From IMG/VR virus record IMGVR_UViG_3300017989_000003, positions 1-64,000 of that record: a stretch of 64,000 nucleotides of DNA, one strand, 5' to 3'. Source of the DNA: a virus. The notes under the pieces are model-generated. The model made no database searches and was not told the origin of the DNA. It saw only the letters and a list, made by a program, of their open reading frames with translations. The translations under genes were made by a program, and so were the position numbers. Below, in pieces: positions 38,030-46,361 of this stretch (its first letter is position 1; every line of letters begins with the position of its first letter).

Positions 38030-38987
38030 AAGCGCGTTATCGGCTTTGAAAAGAGTTTTGGGGGATTTCACACGGACAGGCGGGGAATATAACTTTGAGT
38101 GCCCTTTTTGTGAAAGCAGTGGGAATTCAGTTATAGGTCACCTGCATGTTAGTCTTAAAAAGGGTAAGGCACTGTGTCATAAATGTGGGTATGGGGCTGG
38201 GGTATTAATTAAACTTTTCTATGACCTTGGCATTGACGACCCTGACTTGTTTGTAGCTATACCTACTAAGATAAAAACATTTCTGAACGATGTATTCTAT
38301 AAAGACGATAGTAGTGACTCAGTCGAGCCTGTAGAGTTGCCTAAAGGGTATACGGCACTCAGTATCAATTCTAAGGATATTGTTGATAAGCTTTTTTTAA
38401 CGTATTTGAAGCGTTATCGCGGTGTAACTGATAAAGAAATGTCGTTAATACCAATGGGGTACACTGTGTCTGGACAGTACAGTGGTAGGCTTATATTTCC
38501 AGTTTACATGCATGGAAAATTTGTATATTTTACTAGCAGGTCGGTCATTGCAGGTAAACCTAAATCCTTGCATCCTGGAACTTCTAAGAAATATGTTGTA
38601 TATGGTCTCGATTGGCTGGTCGATACATCTCATGTTTTTATTGTCGAGGGAGTTTTTGATACATTTGCTTTCCCAGGACGTTCTCTTGCAGTTCTAGGTC
38701 ATTTTATTACTCCGCAACAAGCTGAGGTGTTACGACGACTAGACGCTAGGGAATTTACCATATGCTTTGATTCAGACGTACCTATAGAGGTTATTCGTAG
38801 AACCTGTAGGTATTTGTCAACTCAGACGGAGTCTACGGTGTCTTTTATAGAGTTGGAACATGGAGACCCTTTTGACAATCGGCATACTATAGATAGGTAT
38901 ATAAGACGTAGGATAGTGTATAACCAAGGACAGGCTATGCGTAATAAGCTCGAGGAGGTGTTTGAAAATGGGCGAAAGTTTCGTTAA
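37947..38987 (+). CDS. DNA primase with zinc ribbon and Toprim domain
   Basis: 346 residues from ATG 37947, chosen because AGGA lies at a suitable distance; the frame is open to 37893. It overlaps the helicase gene by 83 nt. Residues about 50-85 form a zinc ribbon (ECPFCESSG, then a HLHVS turn and CHKCGYG). The Toprim fold follows: VFIVEGVFDTFAF with the catalytic Glu (about 235), then FTICFDSD with the acidic pair. It makes RNA primers for lagging-strand synthesis with the helicase upstream. The linker between zinc and Toprim domains carries the RNA polymerase basic subdomain. Confidence 0.85.
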   Translation: MRNGEDLRKLIPELSVKNYPKSARISSKSALSALKRVLGDFTRTGGEYNFECPFCESSGNSVIGHLHVSLKKGKALCHKCGYGAGVLIKLFYDLGIDDPDLFVAIPTKIKTFLNDVFYKDDSSDSVEPVELPKGYTALSINSKDIVDKLFLTYLKRYRGVTDKEMSLIPMGYTVSGQYSGRLIFPVYMHGKFVYFTSRSVIAGKPKSLHPGTSKKYVVYGLDWLVDTSHVFIVEGVFDTFAFPGRSLAVLGHFITPQQAEVLRRLDAREFTICFDSDVPIEVIRRTCRYLSTQTESTVSFIELEHGDPFDNRHTIDRYIRRRIVYNQGQAMRNKLEEVFENGRKFR

Positions 38988-39444
38988 AAAATGTTTTGGA
39001 AAGTTCAAATATCCTAAGTGTTTAACGCAGCCGTGTAGGCATGAGTGTGTTGATAAGTTTAACTCTGGTCGTAAAATCAAATTTGCCCTAAAACGTCAGA
39101 GTAAAAAAAGGTCTGAGACCAAAAAAATTTATAAGGGTGTGGGAAATGTCAGATTTGATGCTAAAACTGTTAGTAAATTTATTACCAAGGTGCTTAGAGG
39201 TATCCCCCTTAACAAGAATCAGGGAGTTGATGTAATAACGTGGTCTTACCGGAATAAGAGGTTAATATGGCTAAAAAAGGCAAAAAACCAAAAGGTTCAG
39301 ATAGAGTTGATAAACGAGATGAGTTGCCCCGGAGCGCGGGTCACGAAGAAGAAGAGGATTTCGATAAGCGTATCATTAGACGACGAGATAAAATTAGAGC
39401 AGCTAAAAGAAAGCATACGTCGCTGGTTTCGCAACCGCAACTAA
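38968..39444 (+). CDS. Small basic cysteine-motif protein overlapping the polymerase gene
   Basis: 158 residues if it ends at 39444; ATG 38968 has GAGGAGGTG eight bases upstream, an excellent site. The N-terminus is KCFGKFKYPKCLTQPCRHEC, four cysteines of the type CFG-x-C-x-C-x-C seen in small phage and plasmid proteins with an unknown metal or iron-sulfur role. The rest is very basic. The last 178 nt overlap the start of the polymerase gene in another frame, unusually long for this genome, so either the C-terminal half is a genuine overlap or the stop was lost. Function unknown. Confidence 0.55.
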   Translation: MGESFVKKCFGKFKYPKCLTQPCRHECVDKFNSGRKIKFALKRQSKKRSETKKIYKGVGNVRFDAKTVSKFITKVLRGIPLNKNQGVDVITWSYRNKRLIWLKKAKNQKVQIELINEMSCPGARVTKKKRISISVSLDDEIKLEQLKESIRRWFRNRN

Positions 39445-42296
39445 ACTTACACTATCCTGCGGAATTAAAAGATAGCAAGGATGCTAAGATTAAGCGTTGG
39501 TTTAACGCCGGTTGTTTGCATTGTTACATGTATCCATGCACTGGTTCCCCTATTATGGATAAATTTAAGGGCAAAGCTAGTAAGCAGCAAGAGGATTATT
39601 ACGTAAATACCTATAAGGTTTCTGGACGTGGAAATACCGACCCTGCTATACTGTTTGTTGGCGAAGCGCCTGGTTACATGGAAGATAAGCTCGGCAAAGT
39701 TTTTGTTGGGGAATCTGGTAAAATATTACAAGATGCTATTCGGGATTCTGGTATAACTAAGTCATCTAAATGTAGTTGGTATATAGATAATGTTGTGTGT
39801 TGTAGACCAAATGAGAATAAGACACCCTCATTTACTGAAATGATACCGTGTTCAGCATTTTTAGCGGATAAGATTAAAGAGCTAAATCCATCTGTGATTG
39901 TGCCTCTTGGCGGGTCCCCGCTTAAGATACTACTGAATGATAAAGACGCTAGAATAGGAACTTATGTCGGTAATATTCGGGATATAGAGCTTAGTATGGG
40001 TACGTTTAAGATGTTTCCTATGTGGCATCCTGCTTATATACTCCGTAATATGAATGTTTACGGAGATTACGTATTCTACTTGAAGCGTCTAAAAGACTTC
40101 TTGACTGGCGATGCGTCTGTGGATGAATCTTTTGATATTGTTATTTCGAAAACTGAAAAGAGCGTGGTTAAGGCTGAGAAAGTAATTCAGAAAATGCTTA
40201 TTGGTACAAAGAAAACTGCATTTGATATTGAGACAGCTTCCGTAGCTGATGTTGAGAATGACGCTCTTAACCCATTTTCTTCGACGTCTAGAATTGTATC
40301 TATTGCATTTACATATGGAAGTGATAAAGCTGTTACTTTATATACTTACCACCCTGATATTAAAGACTCGGTACTTAATAAGAATCGCAAACTAGCGGAA
40401 CTCATTCTTAAGTCTAATATTAGGAAAATAGCCCATAATGCTAAATTTGACGTGTTGTTTATTCTTGAGAAGTGGGGGTTTGAGGTTAATAATCTTGTAG
40501 AGGATACATTGCTGACTCATTACAGTCTTGTAACTGAACAGCAGGGTACTCATGGGTTAAAGGCGTTAGCTACTCGATATGCGGGTTTAAGTGACTATTC
40601 TGACTACGTACGCGATGAGGATATATTTAAGCGGAATCTTGTGTTCTCTATGTCAAAGAAGAAATTTGGGGAGTATAACGCTATGGATGTCATAGCCACT
40701 GACCGTATTAGTAAATCTTTTCGGGAGAAATCCAAAGATTTTATGGTATCTGTTAGTAACCCTGTGGCGTACAAGTTGATGCCAAAAGCTACAATTGCGC
40801 TCACACGTATGGAACATAATGGTATGTTTATTGATATTGACATTGCCCGCGTAATTAAGAATATTTTTAAGAGAACGCGCAAAATATATAAGTCTAAGAT
40901 AAGTAGTCACCACGTCATTAGAAGATACAAAAAATTGTTACCAAAACTACGTGAAAAAGGTGTAGTTGGAAAAACGGTTAAGAAGTTTACGATACGTTCT
41001 CATCCCCAGCTTAGGGTTATACTTTTTGACAAAAAGTTTTTAGGTTTGCCTGTGATTGCCCTCACAAAAAAGGCGAAGCTACCATCGACAAACAATAACG
41101 TTATGACAACTTTATCCGCTAGGCATGACTGTGACTTATGTGGGTTAATACTGAATTATAGAGGAGTTGATAAGACTTATGGGACATACCTTAAGCCCTT
41201 TTACAAGATGGCTCGGGCAAATAATGGTTATATCCATGGAAGGTTTATGCTTTCAACTACTGTTACAGGTAGGTTGAGCAGTGTATCTCCAAATCTCCAA
41301 AATATTCCTAACAAAAGTGCAGGACATGTTAAACGACTTGTAGTGTCTAGATATGGGGATGATGGTCTTATTCTTAGTATTGACTACTCTCAGTTGGAAC
41401 TACGTGTTCTTGCAGCGCTGAGTGGCGATGAGAAAATGATGTCTGCTTACAAAGAGGGCAAGGATTTGCACAGGCTAACCATGTTGTCAATATATGGAAT
41501 ATCTGAGGAAGAGTATAATTCGTATGATAAGGATAAACAGGTTCTAATGAGAACTGTGGCTAAGAGAGTCAATTTTGGGGTTATATACGGTATTACCGCT
41601 GGTGGTATAGTAAACATATTAGAAGGTGAGGGCATTGTTATCGAGGAAGACGAAGCTGAGCTTTATATTGGTAGATTTTTTGAAGCGTATCCTGGCGTCG
41701 AGGAATTTATCCAGAATGTTAAGGGCAAAATGTATGAGGATGGAGTGGCTGTATCAGCGTTTGGTCGTGTTAGGCGTTTTGCTGAGGCTCTTCTCGCGTC
41801 GTATTTAAGAAAAATAGCAGGCTATGATTCTCCGCATCTATATGGAACTTTAAGTAAGTCTGAACGCCAGGCGGCGAATCATGTTATACAATCTACTGCT
41901 AGTGATTTAACATTATGTAGCCTGATAGCTTTTGACGATTGGTTAATTAAGCAGGATGTTGAGAAGGCTAAAACATTCGCTGTTATACATGATGCTATTG
42001 ACGTGGATGTGAAACGGGAGTACGCTGTTGAAGTTATACAGAAACTTATTCATATCATGGAGCATGTACCTGAGTACTCTAATCTTATATTTACTAAGAA
42101 ATTGGGTATTAATTGGGATTTTTTTAACCAAGTTCCCATTAAGGCTGATGCTGATATTGGGGTTAATTGGAGGGATATGGTGTCTTTAGAAGGTGAAATT
42201 ACGGACATAAATATCAGCAAATTACTTAATAAGTCGCTAGAGCGCCAAAACGAAGTTGACGCAGATTTGTTGGAGGGTAATTATTATGAAGGATAA
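39267..42296 (+). CDS. Uracil-DNA glycosylase/family A DNA polymerase fusion
   Basis: 1009 residues; ATG 39267 after AAGAGG. Residues 1-75 are a Lys/Arg-rich tail. Residues about 80-280 match family 4 uracil-DNA glycosylase: C83, C86, C91 and C178/C179, C195 as candidate [4Fe-4S] ligands, FVGEAPGYMED (130-140), KVFVGESGKIL, CRPNENKTP and WHPAYILRN (253-261). Residues 315-490 are a 3'-5' exonuclease (AFDIET; AHNAKFD; YNAMD). From about 500 is the polymerase: LQNIP, motif A SIDYSQLELR (about 705), motif B RTVAKRVNFGVIYG (about 765), motif C IHDAIDVD (about 906). There is no 5'-3' nuclease; a separate flap nuclease lies at 46.9 kb. Confidence 0.9.
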   Translation: MAKKGKKPKGSDRVDKRDELPRSAGHEEEEDFDKRIIRRRDKIRAAKRKHTSLVSQPQLNLHYPAELKDSKDAKIKRWFNAGCLHCYMYPCTGSPIMDKFKGKASKQQEDYYVNTYKVSGRGNTDPAILFVGEAPGYMEDKLGKVFVGESGKILQDAIRDSGITKSSKCSWYIDNVVCCRPNENKTPSFTEMIPCSAFLADKIKELNPSVIVPLGGSPLKILLNDKDARIGTYVGNIRDIELSMGTFKMFPMWHPAYILRNMNVYGDYVFYLKRLKDFLTGDASVDESFDIVISKTEKSVVKAEKVIQKMLIGTKKTAFDIETASVADVENDALNPFSSTSRIVSIAFTYGSDKAVTLYTYHPDIKDSVLNKNRKLAELILKSNIRKIAHNAKFDVLFILEKWGFEVNNLVEDTLLTHYSLVTEQQGTHGLKALATRYAGLSDYSDYVRDEDIFKRNLVFSMSKKKFGEYNAMDVIATDRISKSFREKSKDFMVSVSNPVAYKLMPKATIALTRMEHNGMFIDIDIARVIKNIFKRTRKIYKSKISSHHVIRRYKKLLPKLREKGVVGKTVKKFTIRSHPQLRVILFDKKFLGLPVIALTKKAKLPSTNNNVMTTLSARHDCDLCGLILNYRGVDKTYGTYLKPFYKMARANNGYIHGRFMLSTTVTGRLSSVSPNLQNIPNKSAGHVKRLVVSRYGDDGLILSIDYSQLELRVLAALSGDEKMMSAYKEGKDLHRLTMLSIYGISEEEYNSYDKDKQVLMRTVAKRVNFGVIYGITAGGIVNILEGEGIVIEEDEAELYIGRFFEAYPGVEEFIQNVKGKMYEDGVAVSAFGRVRRFAEALLASYLRKIAGYDSPHLYGTLSKSERQAANHVIQSTASDLTLCSLIAFDDWLIKQDVEKAKTFAVIHDAIDVDVKREYAVEVIQKLIHIMEHVPEYSNLIFTKKLGINWDFFNQVPIKADADIGVNWRDMVSLEGEITDINISKLLNKSLERQNEVDADLLEGNYYEG

Positions 42297-42723
42297 AACA
42301 AGTGTGTTTAAGATGTCTAGTGTATCTGTAAAAGTGGATGGTGTGGTGTACACATTTGAAGCATCTGTTTCTTTAGATTTAAGAAGTGCGGACTTTGACG
42401 CTATTTTGCATACACATGCTGAGGAGTACTATTTTTGGAGAAATCTTAGAGATAGAGTCAAGAAAAAATTGAGGTCTCTCAGATTTGAATATGAAGTTGT
42501 CTATTCTGAGGATTATTTCAGACATTTTTCAGTGGCGGAAAACTCTTACAATTTTGTTAGCAATAAAGTTATTGAGGGATTAATGACTGTATCAAATAAC
42601 CAAGATATAGCTAAATTAGCGCATAAGATTCGTTTAGCCGAGGATAAGCTCGATAAGCTAAATTCAATAGTATATGCGTTGGAGCATCGCAAGGCTATGA
42701 TATCGTTAATTTCTAATATGTGA
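42286..42723 (+). CDS. Small helical protein, possible UvsY-like recombination mediator
   Basis: 145 residues from ATG 42286 (TGGAGGG upstream), overlapping the polymerase by 11 nt. It has a beta N-terminus (SVSVKVDGVVYTFEASVSLD), then a long helix with aromatic and basic residues and a C-terminal helix KLDKLNSIVYALEHRKAMIS. Size, order and the final Le-R-K helix recall T4 UvsY, the loader of UvsX onto gp32-coated DNA, and gp32- and UvsX-like genes follow. The call rests on context and general layout, not on a firm sequence match. Its TGA stop comes from the adjacent palindromic element. Confidence 0.4.
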   Translation: MKDKTSVFKMSSVSVKVDGVVYTFEASVSLDLRSADFDAILHTHAEEYYFWRNLRDRVKKKLRSLRFEYEVVYSEDYFRHFSVAENSYNFVSNKVIEGLMTVSNNQDIAKLAHKIRLAEDKLDKLNSIVYALEHRKAMISLISNM

Positions 42724-42760
42724 CATCTGTCGTCAAGGACTTTTTTGCAACCGGTAACGG
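42721..42760 (+). repeat. Dispersed palindromic element, copy 4 (degenerate)
   Basis: TGACATCTGTCGTCAAGGAC followed by TTTTTTGCAACCGGTAACGG aligns with copy 5 through the central GCAACCGGTAACG, but the right arm is lost, so no long hairpin forms. The TGA at its start is the stop codon of the upstream gene. The region downstream (42771-42792) keeps a GTGT...TATACA stretch like that in copy 5. Confidence 0.8.
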
Positions 42761-42765
42761 TCTAG

Positions 42766-42901
42766 CTGTGTTTATAAATTTGTATACACAATATGAAGTG
42801 TAAATAGAATTTTTTTGAATTTTTTTACTTTTTTTACTTGACATTCAGTAAAATTTGACTAAAATTCTAAATGATTAACAACCCTGTTAGAAGGAGAAAT
42901 T
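42766..42901 (+). promoter_or_regulatory. Promoter region for the SSB/RecA/ParB operon
   Basis: TTGACA (42838-42843) is followed by TAAAAT (42860-42865) at 16 bp, a good sigma70-type pair; a T-rich stretch (about 42808-42836) directly upstream could act as an UP element or slow transcription. The start codon of the gp32-like gene at 42902 has AAGGAG upstream. A second TATACA box lies at 42783-42788, with a degraded -35 in the repeat. Confidence 0.6.
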
Positions 42902-44254
42902 ATGGCAAAATCCAAAAAGCCTTTGAAAAAGGCTAAAAGTAAGTTTGACTTTGGTAGCATAGAGCAGTACCAGGGTGCAGATATGATGCCTGCTCTAAAC
43001 GATGACACTAGCTTTTTTTCAATGAAGGGCAAAAAGAATGCTCAGTTGCGTTTATTGCCAGTTGTTCGGAAGGGTGACGTACTGGTTAAAAAGGTTGGTA
43101 GACACTGGTTCGATTCAAAGCCTTTTACATGTCCTAATATAACTTTCGGAAAACCTTGCTTAGTGTGCGAGCTTCGTAAGTTGTTACCTGACTTGCTTGA
43201 GAGTGCTACTAAAGCTAAACAAAAAATAATTGAAAAGGTCGCAGAAGCTTTGCGTCCTAAAGTCAGGTATTTTATGCGGGTGCTTGACCGAAAAGACATC
43301 GGCACTGGTGTTCAAGTTTATGACGCTCCTTACCAAGTATTTCAGGTAGTATGGGAAGCTGTTAATAATTATAATATCAATGTTGCGCATCCTGAAGAAG
43401 GGTTTGACCTTTTTATTAGCAAAACTGGCAAGAATCGCGATACTAACTACAACTCACATTTTTCTGATAGTCCATCTGTCTTGGCTGATGATTACGACGA
43501 GTTAATCCTTGCAATGGAAAATTCAAAATGGGAGTCTTTATGGGACTTAAAACCTGAATTGCAAGAATTTGCAGAGACATACGCTGAAGAAATCGGGGTT
43601 GACTTTAGGGAACTTGCTGAGACATGTGGTATCGAGCTAGATGCTGATGAATACGATGACGACCTTCCTGATATAGGAGAGGCTGACTCTGATGATGTCG
43701 AAGAGGACGAAGAGGACGAAGAGGACGAAGAGGACGAAGAAGATGACGATGAAGATGATGAGGAAGACGAAGAGGACGAAGAGGACGAAGAGGACGAAGA
43801 TGATGAAGAGGACGAAGATGATGAAGATGATGAAGACGAAGAGGACGAAGAGGACGAAGAGGACGAAGATGAAGATGATGATGATGATGATGAAGAAGAT
43901 GATGAGGAAGACGATGAAGACGAGGTAGTAGAAAGTGCCACTGAAGCAGCAAGAAAAGACAAGGGCGAAGGTAAAGTGGTGAGAAAGAAGAATGGGAAAC
44001 TTTCTTACGTTAAGGCTGAGGATGCCCCTGACGACGCGAAAGCTAAAAAGGCAGTTGTTAAGAAAAAGCCTGCTGTTAGAGCTAAAGGCAAGAGCGGTGG
44101 CTCGAACAAAGGAAGCGCTGTATCTGGTAAGAAAGGCAAATCTGTCGCTAACTCCGCTGTTACTAAAAAGAAATTCGAAAAGAAGGCATCTGCAAAAAAG
44201 AGTACTAAGGCTGGAAAAGCTATTGTCAAAAAAGCAACAAAAAATAAAAAGTAG
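42902..44254 (+). CDS. gp32-like single-stranded DNA-binding protein with acidic and lysine-rich tails
   Basis: 450 residues; ATG 42902 after AGAAGGAG. The core (about 20-240) has the gp32 layout: RLLPVVRKGD strand, then a metal site formed by HWFDSKPFTCPNITFGKPC with C-x-x-C (H, then three Cys), and YDAPYQVFQVVWEAVNN. Residues about 246-345 are nearly all Asp/Glu. T4 gp32 ends in an acidic tail that recruits partners, but here about 105 further residues, rich in Lys and Ala (KAKKAVVKKKP and similar), follow. It coats ssDNA for replication and recombination and opens the operon with RecA and ParB. Confidence 0.75.
   Translation: MAKSKKPLKKAKSKFDFGSIEQYQGADMMPALNDDTSFFSMKGKKNAQLRLLPVVRKGDVLVKKVGRHWFDSKPFTCPNITFGKPCLVCELRKLLPDLLESATKAKQKIIEKVAEALRPKVRYFMRVLDRKDIGTGVQVYDAPYQVFQVVWEAVNNYNINVAHPEEGFDLFISKTGKNRDTNYNSHFSDSPSVLADDYDELILAMENSKWESLWDLKPELQEFAETYAEEIGVDFRELAETCGIELDADEYDDDLPDIGEADSDDVEEDEEDEEDEEDEEDDDEDDEEDEEDEEDEEDEDDEEDEDDEDDEDEEDEEDEEDEDEDDDDDDEEDDEEDDEDEVVESATEAARKDKGEGKVVRKKNGKLSYVKAEDAPDDAKAKKAVVKKKPAVRAKGKSGGSNKGSAVSGKKGKSVANSAVTKKKFEKKASAKKSTKAGKAIVKKATKNKK
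43700..43926 (+). repeat. Low-complexity acidic repeat (GAAGAGGAC units)
   Basis: GAAGAGGAC (Glu-Glu-Asp) and GATGAA/GATGAT variants are repeated across about 225 nt in the gp32-like gene. The near-identical units point to slippage expansion. The antisense frame reads as poly-serine and is an artefact of the repeat. Confidence 0.9.
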
Positions 44255-44260
44255 GTGGTC

Positions 44261-45259
44261 ATGGCTAAAAAGCGCTCGAGTGTTAAGAAAACTGAGAATA
44301 CCCCCAAAAAAAAGAACGCATCTGAGCTTACGGGTGGTAAGTCTATTTTTTCGTTGCTATCAGAGGAAGACCCTATATCTAAGGTTAAGCATTGGTTTCC
44401 AACTGGGTTGCCTCTTATGGATACATTTTTATCAGATGGTAGAGGCATCCCTGGGGGAAAGCTTATTGAAGTGTTTGGGAATTTCTCTACAGGCAAAACA
44501 GCGCTGTGTCACTACTTTATACAGATGATTCACCGTCTAGGAGGATGGGCAGTATTTATTGACTTTGAGTCCACTCTTGATGATGAACATCTTAGTTGTT
44601 ATAAGGATATAGACTTAAGTAGAGTGTTGTACTCTGCTCCAGAGACTATTGAGGATGCATGGGGAGGAATCTTTGACTTTATTGACAAGTCGAAAGATTA
44701 CTCCCCTTTTATTATATGTTTGGATTCGGTATCCGCTGGAGTCCCAAAAGCTGAATTAGGTGATGTACCATCTGTAGCTCCATTAGCCAGGGCGATGTCC
44801 CGTAATCTGCGTAAGCTAATATTGAAACTTGCTGGAAAGCCTGGGTTTGCTTATTTTACTAATCAGGTTCGGACAAACATAGGTGCGATATCATTTGATA
44901 AGACAACTAGACCTGGCGGTCATGCTCTGGATTTCTATTCGGACATAATAATAAAAAGTGCGATGAAGAAGAACCTAACAAAAACTGTCAATGGTGTTAC
45001 AAAATCTACGGGATACTTGATAGAACTAACTAGCAAGAAAAACAGGAAAGCTGCTCCTCGGGCTAAATATGAGTTTGTGTTGTCATTTAATCGGGGGGTG
45101 GATGTTCCAGAAACGATATTACATACGTTATTGAAAAATGACATTGCTAGAAAGCGTGGTAATAAGATAGTTGTTGGCGAGAAAGAGTATTCTTCGCGCA
45201 ATGCACTTATTGCTGCTATTGACAAGGACTCTGCTGAGTTTATGAAGTACTTTGGCTAA
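44261..45259 (+). CDS. RecA/UvsX-like recombinase
   Basis: 332 residues from ATG 44261 (an alternative GTG at 44255 is in frame). After a basic 20-residue tail comes GLPLMDTFLSDGRGIPGGKL, Walker A GNFSTGKT (73-80), FESTLDDEH with the conserved Glu, Walker B FIICLDSVSA (D155), and FTNQVRTNIGAISFDKTTRP with GGHALDFYSD, the L2/MAW region of RecA. It catalyses strand exchange with the upstream gp32-like and possible UvsY-like partners. Spacing of 6 nt places it in the same operon. Confidence 0.9.
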   Translation: MAKKRSSVKKTENTPKKKNASELTGGKSIFSLLSEEDPISKVKHWFPTGLPLMDTFLSDGRGIPGGKLIEVFGNFSTGKTALCHYFIQMIHRLGGWAVFIDFESTLDDEHLSCYKDIDLSRVLYSAPETIEDAWGGIFDFIDKSKDYSPFIICLDSVSAGVPKAELGDVPSVAPLARAMSRNLRKLILKLAGKPGFAYFTNQVRTNIGAISFDKTTRPGGHALDFYSDIIIKSAMKKNLTKTVNGVTKSTGYLIELTSKKNRKAAPRAKYEFVLSFNRGVDVPETILHTLLKNDIARKRGNKIVVGEKEYSSRNALIAAIDKDSAEFMKYFG

Positions 45260-45282
45260 TAAATTACACGAAAGGTAATAAC

Positions 45283-46350
45283 ATGGCTAAATCGAAGAAA
45301 AATAGTAAAGGGAAGTCTAAAGCAAAGAGCAAGAAAGAGTCGCCGGTTTCAAGTGCGACTATGGTGTGGCTTCCTATAAACGATATTGAGGTAATTGAGG
45401 GATTTAATCCAAGGGAGAACCTGGGAGCTCTCAAAGCTTTGGTTGATAGCATAAAGAAGAACGGAATTATCGAAAATTTGGTTGTGTGGGTAAAGGACAG
45501 TGTGTACTACTTAATATGTGGGCATCGTCGTCTCAAAGCTGCTGTTGAAGCTGGTATGACTGAAGTTCCAGTTACTGTTAGAACTGACGTTAAAGATGCA
45601 AATCAGGCGTTGTTAATAGCTATAGCCGAGAATTCGTCTGATAGCAGGTATAACCTAACTCCTATTGAGGAAGCTATAGCGTTTAATCGACTTAAGGAGG
45701 AAGGGTATAATATTACGGAGATTGCTCTTCAAAGTGGACTGTCCAGGACTAAAGTTAGTCGTACACTTAAGATTTTGGAGTTGCCTGACAGGGTTAGGGA
45801 CAATGTTCGTTCTAGCTTACTGTCGGCTAATGCTGCTATGGCTATAGCTGATTTACCAGAGAAAGAAAGAAATGCTGTGTTTAAGAATATCGACAATATT
45901 GCGAATAAAGCTCAGTTAGACTCAATGCTTGAGAAAATAAGCGTTAAAAAGAAGTCTGATAAAGTCGATATTGAGTATATCACAAAGAACCGCACGAACA
46001 AGGACATCCGCAACGCTATTCTTAACTTTTACGACGATTACAAAAATGAGAAAAAGAAAACTGTTCAAGCTAACATTCTCCACATTATAGCTACGCTACT
46101 GTGGACATTGGGAGAAATTGACTTTATTGATATCGAGGACAAAGTGTTTCTAGAACAGATAGAGTTCATAGATTCGGAGTGGGAAGAGTTGGAGCACAGT
46201 GAACCTGAAGAAGAAGGCGAAGAAGATGACGAGACTTCCGAATACGAAGAAGACGAGGACGCCGATGAGGAAGAGTACGAAGAGGATGATGAAGTCGAGG
46301 ACGAAGACGACGAAGAGTACGAAGATGACGACGACGAAGAGTACGAATAG
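45283..46350 (+). CDS. ParB-like DNA-binding protein with acidic C-terminus
   Basis: 355 residues; ATG 45283 with GAAAGG upstream. A Lys/Ser-rich 22-residue tail precedes the ParB core: FNPRENLGALKALVDSIKKN (box I), GHRRLKAA (80-87, the CTP-binding box), ENSSDSRYNLTPIEEA (116-131), and an HTH at 143-164 (NITEIALQSGLSRTKVSRTL). The last 60 residues are acidic. No ParA partner is seen nearby; phage ParB-like proteins also serve as nucleases or regulators. Its place beside SSB and RecA suggests a role in replication or genome maintenance. The dispersed palindromes are candidate binding sites, untested. Confidence 0.85.
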   Translation: MAKSKKNSKGKSKAKSKKESPVSSATMVWLPINDIEVIEGFNPRENLGALKALVDSIKKNGIIENLVVWVKDSVYYLICGHRRLKAAVEAGMTEVPVTVRTDVKDANQALLIAIAENSSDSRYNLTPIEEAIAFNRLKEEGYNITEIALQSGLSRTKVSRTLKILELPDRVRDNVRSSLLSANAAMAIADLPEKERNAVFKNIDNIANKAQLDSMLEKISVKKKSDKVDIEYITKNRTNKDIRNAILNFYDDYKNEKKKTVQANILHIIATLLWTLGEIDFIDIEDKVFLEQIEFIDSEWEELEHSEPEEEGEEDDETSEYEEDEDADEEEYEEDDEVEDEDDEEYEDDDDEEYE

Positions 46351-46361
46351 AAGGGGGTTTC

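Noticed and set aside
43492-43962. Minus-strand frame of nearly pure serine
   Set aside because: It is the complement of the Asp/Glu repeat in the gp32-like gene; low complexity, no start site, and no other minus-strand gene exists here.
42902-44254. SSB gene as a nucleosome-like or histone gene
   Set aside because: Only the tail is histone-like; the N-terminal 240 residues have the gp32 layout with the metal-binding Cys set.
43605-44528. Long alternative frames over the acidic and lysine-rich tails
   Set aside because: Repeat-driven open frames (Arg/Pro/Leu and Lys/Met runs) without ribosome sites, fully inside the SSB and RecA genes.
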